Shown here piece by piece: positions 8,203 to 16,660 of a stretch of DNA of 38,483 nt. The stretch is from Euryarchaeota archaeon UBA439 (lineage in GTDB: Archaea; Thermoplasmatota; Poseidoniia; Poseidoniales; Thalassarchaeaceae): positions 1-38,483 of the forward strand of contig DANB01000039.1 in the NCBI GenBank assembly GCA_002497245.1. Direction: 5' to 3'. Every line of letters starts with the position of its first letter. Position 1 is the first letter of the stretch. The notes below the pieces were generated by a model. It was not told the DNA's origin and did no database searches. It worked only from the letters and a program-made list of their open reading frames with translations. A program made the translations under genes and the position numbers.

Positions 8203-9542
8203 TCGGGAGCTGGTAGTTCATCTTGCCCCCATTCAGCGTCCGGGGTTCCACCAGACCATTCTCCCTCAATTGAAATGTCTTCCACGTCATCATCTTCTCT
8301 CCATGGAGGTTCTCCATCAGAACCACTGATAATCAAACAACCTTCCTCATCAAGTCTTTTTTGAAGAGTTTTTATGCCAGATTTCATTGGCAATAAATGA
8401 CCTATAGGAGTTCCTGCGGTGACGAATGGATGAGTGGCAGTGCAAATCATTAAACCTCTATTTGGCGAATAAACATCATGACTAATACCGGGTCTTTCAG
8501 GATCTGTAATTGTGGCTACAACTTCTCCATCATCTACGAAGCTCCCAGCAGGAGCTAATATGTCCAATAGACCTCCCTGATCAGACCTAATCCAAACAGA
8601 ACCTGATGCTAGAATTCTAAAATGCGGGCGATTTGGATATCCTGGAATCATTCTCAAACTTCTAAGGACATTTAGGATACCATAGATTGCTACTTGAACA
8701 GATTCGGGATCTGCTTCATTAGAACCACCTCCCTCATAAGTAATACATCCAATACCTGATTTATTTGCAGCTCTTCTCAAAGATCCTTTTGGCCCTTCAT
8801 TATCTAGAATGGTTTCTATACCAAAAGCCCTAGCTATTCTATTACTCTCAGGATGTGCTAAATTAGCTCTAATTTGAGGCATATTTGTCCTTCCGGATGC
8901 TGCTGTATGTAGATCAATTATATGATCAGAAGTCTGAATAATAGATTTCCATACACGATTCGCAATTCGAGAAGTTGTATTACTTTCACTATTACCTGGG
9001 AAATTCCTATTCAGATCTCGGCCGTCAGGGAATTTCCTACTTTGACGGCGATATCCTGGGAGATTAATTATTGGAATTATTCGAATTGTTCCCGATAACA
9101 TGGAAGGATCTATGTCTTCTCTAGAGCCAATAAAGTTAGGGCCACAAAGATATGTCAAAGCGAGAGGCCCCACAAGTTCATTTCCATGAACTGCACCCAA
9201 TATTGTAACAACTGGCCCCGGCCTTGAACCGTGAATAATTGTTATTGGAATAGGCCAAGAATCTCCAATTTCTACATCTAAAAGATTGAAATCAATTTTC
9301 CTAATACTCCCAGGTTTTATTCTTTTTCTATCAAATAAATGAGTCTTTGGTCCGCTCTCTCTAGACCATTTCTTGGGTGAAGGTGATTTACGCTCGAATG
9401 CATCTTCAATCTCTTTACGGCGTTTTTGAGATAACTGATTAGCTACTTTTAGTGGTTTATGCCGACGCCTATTTTTACGTGGCGCAGGAGATTTTTTCCT
9501 AGCCGTGGACGGCGATTTATCTTCATCATCGGTAGCAGACAA
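8190..9542 (-). CDS. M14-family zinc carboxypeptidase-like deacylase (succinylglutamate desuccinylase/aspartoacylase family)
   Basis: A cytosolic metal-dependent amidohydrolase of the AstE/ASPA branch, which removes acyl groups from amino acids or related small molecules. From the TTG start, zinc ligands are H119 and E122 in GAVHGNE and H212 in DLHTAASG. DLNRNFPG is the substrate-binding arginine motif, and E270 in ITYEGGG is the likely general base. A beta-rich C-terminal domain (~310-400) is typical of the family. The first ~75 residues are unusually basic and Ser/Pro-rich (KKSPAPRKNRRR and similar), and the last ~40 are acidic. No ATG occurs until about residue 148, so a TTG start is accepted. 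The exact substrate is unknown. The gene ends 2 nt from the convergent protease gene. Confidence 0.85.
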   Translation of the reverse strand: MSATDDEDKSPSTARKKSPAPRKNRRRHKPLKVANQLSQKRRKEIEDAFERKSPSPKKWSRESGPKTHLFDRKRIKPGSIRKIDFNLLDVEIGDSWPIPITIIHGSRPGPVVTILGAVHGNELVGPLALTYLCGPNFIGSREDIDPSMLSGTIRIIPIINLPGYRRQSRKFPDGRDLNRNFPGNSESNTTSRIANRVWKSIIQTSDHIIDLHTAASGRTNMPQIRANLAHPESNRIARAFGIETILDNEGPKGSLRRAANKSGIGCITYEGGGSNEADPESVQVAIYGILNVLRSLRMIPGYPNRPHFRILASGSVWIRSDQGGLLDILAPAGSFVDDGEVVATITDPERPGISHDVYSPNRGLMICTATHPFVTAGTPIGHLLPMKSGIKTLQKRLDEEGCLIISGSDGEPPWREDDDVEDISIEGEWSGGTPDAEWGQDELPAPEEES

Positions 9543-9560
9543 CGACTCTCGGAAGAGGTT

Positions 9561-9570
9561 CTTAAATTAA
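9561..9570 (-). promoter_or_regulatory. Putative TATA box for the M14-like gene
   Basis: On the minus strand TTAATTTAAG is centred about 24 nt before the TTG start. This spacing would make the transcript leaderless. No Shine-Dalgarno sequence is seen. Confidence 0.35.
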
Positions 9571-9629
9571 GATAGTCTGATGATGGGCTTATGGAATAAT
9601 TCAATTCCCTATACCCTATGTGAGGGAAC

Positions 9630-10106
9630 ATGGAACAACAACATGACATATCTGTACAGGACAAATATGCACCGAATAGTATCTGTTTTGGTTGTGGTCC
9701 TGCTAATGAAAAAGGACTACAAATTAAGTCATTTAGAACAGAAAATGGACTCAAGATGGAGTTTGAAACTAGAAACGAACATCAAGCATTTCCAGGAATT
9801 ATAAACGGAGGGATAATCAGCACACTACTCGACTGTCACGGCAATTGGGCAGCAACTATGGCTTTGATGGATAAGAACCAAGATGATGTCCCGCCATGTA
9901 CCGTAACTGCAACATTTAGTTTGAAACTTAAGAGACCTACTCCACTAGATTCAAAATTAGAAATTACGGCAATTATAAGTGAATTAAATGATGATAGAGC
10001 AAATGTCAAAATGACTTTAGAAGCAAATGGGAAGATCTGTGCTACAGGAGAAGGCCTATTTGTTGCAGTAAAGGAAGGCCATCCTGCTTATCATAGATGG
10101 AATTAA
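9630..10106 (+). CDS. PaaI/THEM4-type hotdog-fold thioesterase
   Basis: A 158-residue single hotdog-domain protein likely to hydrolyse acyl-CoA thioesters in the cytosol. The N-terminal CFGCGPANEKGLQI is a signature of the PaaI/THEM4-like branch. The catalytic-loop region is FPGIINGGIISTLLDCHG, where the HGG-type turn precedes the helix carrying the acidic residue. The middle strand VTATFSLKLKRPTPLDSKL is the typical hotdog dimer strand. The substrate cannot be read from sequence. The ATG is preceded by GAGGGA about seven nt upstream. It starts a plus-strand run and its end overlaps or touches the helicase gene. Confidence 0.85.
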   Translation: MEQQHDISVQDKYAPNSICFGCGPANEKGLQIKSFRTENGLKMEFETRNEHQAFPGIINGGIISTLLDCHGNWAATMALMDKNQDDVPPCTVTATFSLKLKRPTPLDSKLEITAIISELNDDRANVKMTLEANGKICATGEGLFVAVKEGHPAYHRWN

Positions 10107-12697
10107 CGACACGGCATCCTTTAGAACGGCCGATTATGAGAATGTTTGTGGCACACTCTAGCGGAGGCTCGGAAAAGACTATCCAACATCTAGGATTGTC
10201 TCCAGATATAGTCAAATTTTTAAGAGAAAAATGGGGGATTAAAGAGCTATATCCGCCTCAACAGGAAGCTTTGCCTCATGCACTAGATGGAAAAAATCTA
10301 ATGTTAACTATCCCAACTGCTAGTGGGAAATCACTTGTTGCACATTTGACTATAGCTCACAGATTGAAGAATGATTTGATTAATCAAAAAGCCATTTATG
10401 TAGTTCCTCTAAAGGCATTGGCTAGTGAGAAATATGATGAATTGAAAGAAATTGCAAATGTTGTAGGACTAAAAGTAGCACTAGCCATAGGAGATAGGTC
10501 TGGAGAAATTAATTCAATAGAAGATTCAGACATTTTAGTCTGTACAAGTGAGAGACTGGATTCTTTATTTAGAAATAGATCAAATTTAATTTCAAATATT
10601 GGAATTATTGTAACTGATGAATTTCATTTATTACATGATCATTCTAGAGGACCAACATTAGAAGTATTAATCTCTAGAATAAGGCATAAAAAACCAGATG
10701 CACAAATTATTGCTCTTTCTGCAACGGTAGGTAACTGTGAAGATTTAGCAAAATGGTTAGGGGCAGAATTAATTCAATCAGAGTGGAGACCAGTTAGCCT
10801 TCATTCGGGAACTTTGACAGATTTACAAGTAAAAGTACACAGAATAGATGGTAAGGGCAATGAAAAATGGCCCGAACCAAGAAATATAAACGGGGCAAAA
10901 GAAAAAATCTTACAAGCAGCACTAGACGATACAATCGCTGAAAATGGCCAATTATTAGTTTTTGTTAATTCAAGAAAAAGTTCTCAGAAAGAAGCTAGAG
11001 AATTATCAAAACATGTGCTAAATCGTGTTAAAAATGAACCAAATTTTGATAATGGAGATAGATTTGTTAAGCTAAATAAGTTTGCAGAATTGATTAATCA
11101 AAATGAAAACTCTTCTCCTTTAGGGAAGAAATTATCTAACTCAATTAAGGGAGGAATAGCTTTCCATCACGCAGGTTTGGGCACAGAACAGAGAAAAAAG
11201 GTAGAAGAATTGTTCAAAAATGGTGATATTTTTTGTATAGTAGCAACACCAACTCTAGCTCAGGGAGTTAATTTACCAGCTAGAAGAGTGATAATTAGAG
11301 ATGTTAAGAGATGGAGCTCAGCTGCAAGTAGGAATATGCCTATGCCAATTATGGAAATAAAACAAATGTTAGGAAGGGCGGGTAGGCCAAAATATGACAA
11401 AAAAGGCGATGCGTGGATTGTCTCAAAGAGTAAGGAAGAAGAAATAAGAAATGTCGAACACTTTCTTCTAAGCGATCCTGAAGATGTTACTTCGAAATTA
11501 GCTAATCCAAATGCCCTAACTGCTGAAGAGGATCCTGCATTGTTAACCCATATTCTTTCATTAATTGCAACAACTGATATGAATGATAGAGATGCTTTAG
11601 GAAAATTTTTCAGTAAAACATTCTTATCGACACATTTAGAATCCGAATACCTTGAAAATCAGATTGATAAAGTAATTGAATGGCTTTCTGAGAATGATAT
11701 GATAAAGAAAGAAGGAGAATCTGACAAAGTAAAAGAAAGAATCCTAAAAGAAAAAAATGGTAAAGAATCAAAAGAAAATTGGGATGATAGTGTTCCATCT
11801 TGGGCAGAATCTGCAACGAAAATATCGGGAGTAAGCCTTAGTGATAATCATCAAAGAAAAATCCCAGATATTGCTCCAAGAAAGGGGCCAGCAATCTTTG
11901 GATTCAAGAAAGCCAGTAATTATGAAGTTGAGGAAAATCATGTTCCAGACTCGCCCACAATGGTATATTCAGCTACTCCTTTGGGATTAAGAGTCTCAAG
12001 ATTATATCTAAATCCAGTTTCAGGTAAAATACTAAAAAAAGGGCTAACTAATGCAATGGAAATTTTAACAGGGATTGATGTGGAAAGACAAATTTCTCCA
12101 TTTAGTCTATTGCATTTAGTCACATGCACTCCAGATTTCATGCCATTATGGCCTCAAAAGAAAGATCTTGAGAAAATACAAGATGCTCTTTTTGGACATG
12201 AAAGAGAATTACTAACACAAAGTGTAGATTTAGATGATGAAAGGAGAATGAAGGGGGCTTTGGTTTTACAATCTTGGATAGAAGAAGAAAGTATAAATGA
12301 TTTAGAAACTGAATGGAATGTTCAACCAGGAGATTTGAGAAGTAGGGTTGATTTAGCAGAATGGCTACTTTACTCTACCAGAATAATTCTAATGGAGGAT
12401 GAAGAATTATCAAGAATGGATAAAGAATCACATCGAGTACTATTTGAGGCAATAGATGAAACTCATAGAAGAATGAGATATGGTTGTAAATCAGATCTAA
12501 TTTCATTGGTATCTTTGAGAGGGATTGGTAGAGTTAGAGCGAGAGAGATGGTTGAGAAATTGGGAGTCTCAAATGTTAAAGATGTTGCATTATTGACAGA
12601 AAATGATAAGATTAAACTTTCAGAGATGAGAGGATGGAGTAGAAAATTAGTAGATAAGGTAGTCAAAAATGCTACAGAAACTAAACGACGTACATAA
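10097..12697 (+). CDS. hel308: Hel308-family Ski2-like DNA helicase
   Basis: A superfamily 2 helicase that unwinds forked DNA 3'-5' at stalled replication forks. Motifs, numbered from the longest start: Q-motif LYPPQQEALPHAL, Walker A PTASGKS with K78, DEFH 174-177, LSATVGN, and motif VI QMLGRAGRP (423-431). The C-terminal ratchet and helix-hairpin-helix region (~785-866) has RMRYGCKSDLISL and RGIGRVRAR, diagnostic of Hel308. At up to 866 residues it is longer than the usual ~700-750, mostly because of a charged low-complexity insertion (~537-620) in the winged-helix region. The start is uncertain: 10097 overlaps the thioesterase by 10 nt, while ATGs at 10136 and 10142 would not. A Cgi121-like gene follows, an association known in other archaea. 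Confidence 0.93.
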   Translation: MELTTRHPLERPIMRMFVAHSSGGSEKTIQHLGLSPDIVKFLREKWGIKELYPPQQEALPHALDGKNLMLTIPTASGKSLVAHLTIAHRLKNDLINQKAIYVVPLKALASEKYDELKEIANVVGLKVALAIGDRSGEINSIEDSDILVCTSERLDSLFRNRSNLISNIGIIVTDEFHLLHDHSRGPTLEVLISRIRHKKPDAQIIALSATVGNCEDLAKWLGAELIQSEWRPVSLHSGTLTDLQVKVHRIDGKGNEKWPEPRNINGAKEKILQAALDDTIAENGQLLVFVNSRKSSQKEARELSKHVLNRVKNEPNFDNGDRFVKLNKFAELINQNENSSPLGKKLSNSIKGGIAFHHAGLGTEQRKKVEELFKNGDIFCIVATPTLAQGVNLPARRVIIRDVKRWSSAASRNMPMPIMEIKQMLGRAGRPKYDKKGDAWIVSKSKEEEIRNVEHFLLSDPEDVTSKLANPNALTAEEDPALLTHILSLIATTDMNDRDALGKFFSKTFLSTHLESEYLENQIDKVIEWLSENDMIKKEGESDKVKERILKEKNGKESKENWDDSVPSWAESATKISGVSLSDNHQRKIPDIAPRKGPAIFGFKKASNYEVEENHVPDSPTMVYSATPLGLRVSRLYLNPVSGKILKKGLTNAMEILTGIDVERQISPFSLLHLVTCTPDFMPLWPQKKDLEKIQDALFGHERELLTQSVDLDDERRMKGALVLQSWIEEESINDLETEWNVQPGDLRSRVDLAEWLLYSTRIILMEDEELSRMDKESHRVLFEAIDETHRRMRYGCKSDLISLVSLRGIGRVRAREMVEKLGVSNVKDVALLTENDKIKLSEMRGWSRKLVDKVVKNATETKRRT

Positions 12698-12738
12698 TTA
12701 TTAGAATCATTATTGAATTAAAGCCCATCCCGAATACA

Positions 12739-13299
12739 GTGAACCGAGACCAGATGCCATGGTTCCCAGCATGGGGAATCAAATTTAATGCAGAAATAAA
12801 AGATTTCAAAGAAATTTTATCGTCTTTTAATGAGCTAAGACCAGATGATAATTGGTTACTACTAGCTTTTGAAGTTGCAGCAAGTGAAAAACATCTTTGG
12901 ACTGCTTGGTATTCGATGAAAAGAAATCAAATGAAAGGAAAAATGGTTGCAAATAGTCCTGATGCCGAATTTCTAAGAATTATTTCAGGAACTCATCAAG
13001 TTAGAATAGCATTTGAAAATGCAGGAATTAGGAATCAAGACCCTTCTGCATGGATTGTAAGGCTTCCTGAAATCCAAGTAAGTAAAAATATTGATGAAAA
13101 TACTGTCAATCGTGAAATATATAATCTACATGATTTAGAAGCCAATAATCTAATTGAACGCATGAATGGATCTTTGATTACACAAAGACCAAGCCCCACA
13201 TTAGAAGGACTAAAAAGAATAAAATATGAAAATGATATTAACAAAAAAAAATCATTAGAAGAATGTTTTCTTTTACATCTGATTTCATCGAATGTATAA
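12739..13299 (+). CDS. cgi121: KEOPS complex subunit Cgi121-like protein
   Basis: A 186-residue protein resembling Cgi121, the KEOPS subunit that binds the tRNA 3' CCA end and presents it for t6A37 synthesis. The main support is the motif LRIISGTHQVRIAFENAGI, which matches the Cgi121 SGxxQIxxA pattern, followed by a strand (SAWIVRL) as in that fold. The position directly after hel308 also agrees, since the two genes are neighbours in many euryarchaea. The ~60 residues after the core are not typical and may be lineage-specific. GTG at 12739 is used; the ATG at 12754 is an alternative. The other KEOPS genes are not in the window. Confidence 0.72.
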   Translation: MNRDQMPWFPAWGIKFNAEIKDFKEILSSFNELRPDDNWLLLAFEVAASEKHLWTAWYSMKRNQMKGKMVANSPDAEFLRIISGTHQVRIAFENAGIRNQDPSAWIVRLPEIQVSKNIDENTVNREIYNLHDLEANNLIERMNGSLITQRPSPTLEGLKRIKYENDINKKKSLEECFLLHLISSNV

Positions 13300-13333
13300 T
13301 CTAAAGGAAGTATTTACAGGGACAAACTGATAT

Positions 13334-13342
13334 GTAAAATAC
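13334..13342 (+). promoter_or_regulatory. Putative TATA box for the four-cysteine mini-protein
   Basis: GTAAAATAC is centred about 27 nt before the ATG at 13365, the spacing expected for a leaderless archaeal transcript. It would give this small gene and the peptidase after it their own promoter. Confidence 0.4.
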
Positions 13343-13364
13343 CTGAGCACGGAATAGAGATATT

Positions 13365-13613
13365 ATGGCGAAGTACTATGGCTACAGAAATTGCTCATAT
13401 TGTGGAATAGTTTGTACTCCAGGAAACTATCTTGATTATAAACGGAAAAGATACTGTACTTCTTGTTGGATTCAACAGGAAAATCCTGATCATCCAGATT
13501 TGGAAGCAATAAGAGAAAAGGTACAAAATGCTGTTACTGTCTGGAAACTTGCTAAATATTCTCGTAATGAATACCACTTACCTGTTGGCCCTAAATCTAT
13601 CAATAAGAGGTGA
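13365..13613 (+). CDS. Small four-cysteine (zinc-ribbon-like) protein of unknown function
   Basis: An 82-residue protein with CxxC at 10-13 and CxxC at 31-34, separated by a basic aromatic stretch (YLDYKRKRY). This is consistent with one zinc ribbon. An extra cysteine lies at 17. The C-terminal half is helical and charged, without a recognisable domain. I do not recognise the family. Reality as a gene is supported by the good start context, the full use of the gap between cgi121 and the peptidase, and its stop codon being part of the peptidase ribosome binding site. The tight coupling hints at a role linked to the peptidase, but that is inference only. Confidence 0.7.
   Translation: MAKYYGYRNCSYCGIVCTPGNYLDYKRKRYCTSCWIQQENPDHPDLEAIREKVQNAVTVWKLAKYSRNEYHLPVGPKSINKR
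13607..13613 (+). promoter_or_regulatory. Ribosome binding site for a TTG-initiated peptidase gene
   Basis: GAGGTGA lies four nt before the TTG at 13618 and overlaps the stop codon of the upstream mini-gene. It supports the TTG start and indicates translational coupling. Confidence 0.6.
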
Positions 13614-13617
13614 GTAA

Positions 13618-15318
13618 TTGTCATTTGTTCCAGTTGATTTTGATGCTTCTAAATGGGAAAATATTGAACCTTATGTCAATGACTTACTCGAAAGAAAATT
13701 AACTTGTTCAAATTGTCTAGAGAAGGTAATAGCAGATTCTTCAAATCTTGCAGAACATATTTCTGAGACCGGCGCTTTACTTTATATTGGCATGACTTGT
13801 GACACTGAAAATGAAAAGAAGAAGAATGATTTTTTACATTTCGTAGAAAATATTAGACCGAAGCTTTCTAAATTTTCTGATTCTCTAAATAGAAGAATTG
13901 CTGAACATCCAGCACTTGAAGATTTACCTGAAAGATATAATTTAATGATTAGAGGAATAATTTCAGATATTGAAATATTTAGAACAGAAAACATACCACT
14001 TGGCGTTGAACAAACTAAACTTGTGACGAAGGCTCAAGGGATTACTGGAGCAATGACTGTTGAATTTGAAGGTAAAGAAAGAACCTTCCCCGAAATGAAG
14101 GCTTTCTTAGAATCAAATGACAGAGAAAAAAGAGAAAAGGCTTGGAAGTCGATGGTAAATAGATGGATGGATGATTCAGAAGAACTATCTGAAATATTTG
14201 ATGAATTAGTAAAAATACGGCATCAAATTGCTCTTAACGCGGAATTTGAGTCCTATACCGATTATATGTTCAGAGCCATGCATCGGTTTGACTACTCAGT
14301 AGAAGATTGTTTGACATTCCATGATTCAATTGAAAAAGTTTGTATGCCAATTATTAAAGACATAAATGAGAAAAGACGCGCCGCTTTTGGTTTAGATAGA
14401 CTATCACCTTGGGATGTGAATGAGAAGTCAGGAAGTGGCCCAGATATTAATGGGAAAAGCCCTCTGAAACCATTTGATTCGGTACAAGAGATGGTGACAA
14501 AATTGTCTCAGTTATTTCATAATATGTCAGAAGATTTAGGAAATAAATTTGACAAATTAGTAGACATGGATACATTAGATTTAGAGACTAGAAAGGGCAA
14601 AGCACCTGGAGGATATCAGTATTACTTAGAGAAAAGCCGAGTTCCATTTATATTCATGAATGCAGCAGGTTTACAAGGAGATTTGGAAACTATGATCCAT
14701 GAATCAGGACATGCATTCCATTCACTTTACTGCGGTCATTTAGATTTAATTGATGAAAGAAACTATCCAATAGAGTTCGCAGAAGTTGCATCAATGTCAA
14801 TGGAATTATTGACTCAGGACGAATGGGGAATTTTCTATGAAAATAGTAACGAAATGAACAGAGCAAAAATCTCTCATTTAGAAGGAGTAGTATACTTACT
14901 ACCATGGATTGCTACAATAGATGCATTCCAGCATTGGATATATGCTAATCCAAATCATACGAGAGATGAAAGAAAAGAATATTGGTTATCACTCAGAGAT
15001 AAATTTGGTTCAAATATGAATTGGTCAGGTAATGAAAAATTCCGTGAATTATCTTGGCAACAACAAGGACATTTGTATGGAGTACCGTTCTATTATGTTG
15101 AATATGGTATAGCACAATTAGGTGCATTACAACTTTGGCAAACCCATAGAAAGAATCCTGAAAAGGCATTGAAAGATTATTCTAATGCAATGGAATTAGG
15201 AAATACAAAGACTTTGCCAGATTTGTTTGCAGCAGCTGAATTAAAACTTGGTTTCGATGAGAAACATCTCAATTCATTGATTAAAGAAGTCAAAGTTGCA
15301 ATGTCTGAAATAAAATAA
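13618..15318 (+). CDS. pepF: M3-family oligoendopeptidase F-like metallopeptidase
   Basis: A cytosolic zinc endopeptidase that cuts short peptides, probably those imported after extracellular proteolysis. The 566 residues match the PepF/M3B layout: a helical N-terminal part (~1-190), then the catalytic domain. The zinc site is HESGH at 361-365 within MIHESGHAFHSL, with the downstream glutamate in FAEVASMSMELL as third ligand. A GYQYYLEKSRVPFIFMNAAG segment just before it is typical of the family. The C-terminal part has GVPFYYVEYGIAQLGALQLW, also conserved. The start is TTG with a strong ribosome binding site. No signal peptide is present. It ends 26 nt from the convergent radA gene. Confidence 0.92.
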   Translation: MSFVPVDFDASKWENIEPYVNDLLERKLTCSNCLEKVIADSSNLAEHISETGALLYIGMTCDTENEKKKNDFLHFVENIRPKLSKFSDSLNRRIAEHPALEDLPERYNLMIRGIISDIEIFRTENIPLGVEQTKLVTKAQGITGAMTVEFEGKERTFPEMKAFLESNDREKREKAWKSMVNRWMDDSEELSEIFDELVKIRHQIALNAEFESYTDYMFRAMHRFDYSVEDCLTFHDSIEKVCMPIIKDINEKRRAAFGLDRLSPWDVNEKSGSGPDINGKSPLKPFDSVQEMVTKLSQLFHNMSEDLGNKFDKLVDMDTLDLETRKGKAPGGYQYYLEKSRVPFIFMNAAGLQGDLETMIHESGHAFHSLYCGHLDLIDERNYPIEFAEVASMSMELLTQDEWGIFYENSNEMNRAKISHLEGVVYLLPWIATIDAFQHWIYANPNHTRDERKEYWLSLRDKFGSNMNWSGNEKFRELSWQQQGHLYGVPFYYVEYGIAQLGALQLWQTHRKNPEKALKDYSNAMELGNTKTLPDLFAAAELKLGFDEKHLNSLIKEVKVAMSEIK

Positions 15319-15330
15319 ATAGTCGGACAA

Positions 15331-15365
15331 GCCGAGGTCTAAAATCAATCTTTCAGACCTTCGGC
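15331..15365. terminator. Hairpin at the convergent pepF/radA junction
   Basis: GCCGAGGTCT pairs with AGACCT-t-CGGC: a 10-bp stem with one bulged T around a 14-nt loop, overlapping the last codons of radA. On the minus strand it is followed by TATTTATTTTATTTC, as expected for radA termination. On the plus strand there is no T-run after it. Confidence 0.45.
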
Positions 15366-16346
15366 TGTCACGGTAAAGACCGCTTCTCCTTCTGGAAGAT
15401 TAGGGCTGTCGATAAGACGTGCAATACGTCGACCACCCTTTGATTTTCTCAGATAGAGACGGAATGTGCTTGCATGGCCTACAATGTGGCCTCCAATTGC
15501 TTTAGTGGGATCACCCCATAATGCTGCAGGATTTGACATTACTTGATTTGTTACAAGTACTAGAGCATTTTGAACATCTGATAATTGTTTTAGTTCCTTG
15601 AGGTGTTTGTTTAATTTCTGTTGTCTTGAAGCTAACATTCCTCTACCTACAAATTCTGCACGGAAATGGCTAGTTAGAGAATCTACAATTACTAACTTTA
15701 CATCAATTGATTTTGCCATTCTTTTAATCTCATCGACGAGTAACATCTGATGAGCTGAATTGTATGCACGGGCAACATGAATTCTATCTAAAGCATCTTG
15801 AGGATCCATGCCAACTGCTTCTGCCATTTGTGCTATTCTTTCAGGCCTAAATGTATCTTCAGTATCAATATAAAACACTTCACCATTTAATCCTCCTTGA
15901 GATGTAGGGAGTATTGTATTCACTGCTAACTGGTGCCCAATTTGTGTTTTACCACTTCCAAACTCACCAAATACCTCGCAAATTGATTGTGTTTCAAAAC
16001 CACCCCCTAATAATTCATCCATTGCTGAAGTACCAGAAGTTAATTTTTGTACTGTTTTACGGCGATCTAATAATGCATTTCCACTAATAAAGCCACCTAT
16101 ATTTGCTAATTTCTTAGCCGCTTGAATTATTTTTGAAGATACCGCTTCACCTAACTCTGCCTGTTCGGCTAATTCCATAGGACTCATGACTGCAATTGCC
16201 AGTAACTCTTCAAAACCTGCTTCTCTGAGTTTTTCGGCTGTAGCTGGACCAACACCTGGAAGATCTTCTATAGTCATCTCTGGTTCGTCCACATCTATTG
16301 TAATTTCATTTTCATCAACATTTTCACTAGCCGTTTTCTTCGTCAT
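15345..16346 (-). CDS. radA: DNA repair and recombination protein RadA
   Basis: The archaeal RecA/Rad51 recombinase, which forms filaments on single-stranded DNA and drives strand exchange. The 333 residues include an acidic N-terminal extension (1-25), a helix-hairpin-helix domain (~27-80, DLPGVGPATAEKLREAG), Walker A GEFGSGKT (127-134), and Walker B in LVIVDSLTSHF. MLASRQQKLNKHLKEL and ALVLVTNQVM in the L1/L2 region are typical of RadA. No intein is present. The start ATG has a good ribosome binding site. It is transcribed away from the CAU tRNA and pyrC; a RadA recombinase close to repair genes hel308 and uvrC is notable but not an operon. Confidence 0.97.
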   Translation of the reverse strand: MTKKTASENVDENEITIDVDEPEMTIEDLPGVGPATAEKLREAGFEELLAIAVMSPMELAEQAELGEAVSSKIIQAAKKLANIGGFISGNALLDRRKTVQKLTSGTSAMDELLGGGFETQSICEVFGEFGSGKTQIGHQLAVNTILPTSQGGLNGEVFYIDTEDTFRPERIAQMAEAVGMDPQDALDRIHVARAYNSAHQMLLVDEIKRMAKSIDVKLVIVDSLTSHFRAEFVGRGMLASRQQKLNKHLKELKQLSDVQNALVLVTNQVMSNPAALWGDPTKAIGGHIVGHASTFRLYLRKSKGGRRIARLIDSPNLPEGEAVFTVTAEGLKD

Positions 16347-16349
16347 CTT

Positions 16350-16356
16350 ATCACCT
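16350..16356 (-). promoter_or_regulatory. Ribosome binding site of radA
   Basis: On the minus strand AGGTGAT lies three nt before the radA ATG and matches the archaeal 16S tail complement. Confidence 0.55.
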
Positions 16357-16383
16357 GTTTACATAACTTGGGAATGTTAGAAG

Positions 16384-16392
16384 GTATATGAA
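16384..16392 (-). promoter_or_regulatory. Putative TATA box of radA
   Basis: The minus strand reads TCATATACC about 40 nt before the ATG. Start of transcription ~26 nt downstream would leave a short leader of about 15 nt containing the ribosome binding site. Confidence 0.35.
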
Positions 16393-16419
16393 TAAATGAA
16401 AGACCCCTTTGATAAAATA

Positions 16420-16468
16420 AAAGTGAAAAAAACTACATTAGCCTATCAGTTGGCCTTTTTTTCACTTT
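16420..16468 (-). terminator. Stem-loop with T-tract downstream of the CAU tRNA
   Basis: AAAGTGAAAAAAA and TTTTTTTCACTTT make a perfect 13-bp stem around a 23-nt loop that contains a further GCC/GGC pairing. Read on the minus strand, it lies just beyond the tRNA 3' end and gives a seven-T tract followed by more T-rich sequence. A tRNA terminator separating it from radA is the simplest reading. Confidence 0.55.
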
Positions 16469-16485
16469 CACTTTATTTTTAATTT

Positions 16486-16563
16486 TGGTATCGAGTGGTG
16501 GATTTGAACCACCGGTCCCGAGGTTATGAGCCTCGTGAGATAACCTGACTACTCCAACTCGAT
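16486..16563 (-). tRNA. tRNA with CAU anticodon (Met type; subtype unresolved)
   Basis: A full cloverleaf folds on the minus strand. The acceptor ATCGAGT pairs with ACTCGAT, the D arm has GAG/CTC with a GG in the loop, the anticodon stem is CGAGG/CCTCG with loop CTCATAA (CAT at 16526-16528), the variable loop is GGACC, and the T arm is GGTGG TTCAAAT CCACC. Discriminator A is followed by an encoded CCA. There is no intron. The A1-U72 end is a feature of archaeal initiators, but the anticodon stem lacks three consecutive G-C pairs at 29-31. Initiator, elongator and Ile2 (agmatidine) types therefore cannot be separated with confidence. Confidence 0.93.
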
Positions 16564-16660
16564 AGCCTGCCCTGAGGCCTTACTTATTTGAAGACGTCTA
16601 GAAAGATTTTTGCACATTTACATATGATAACAGTCATGTGGTGTCAGTTAACCCGGGAAT

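Noticed and set aside
16414..16480. Riboswitch or attenuator in the radA leader
   Set aside because: The stem lies upstream of the best radA TATA-like site and just beyond the tRNA 3' end, so a tRNA terminator is simpler. No riboswitch core was recognised.
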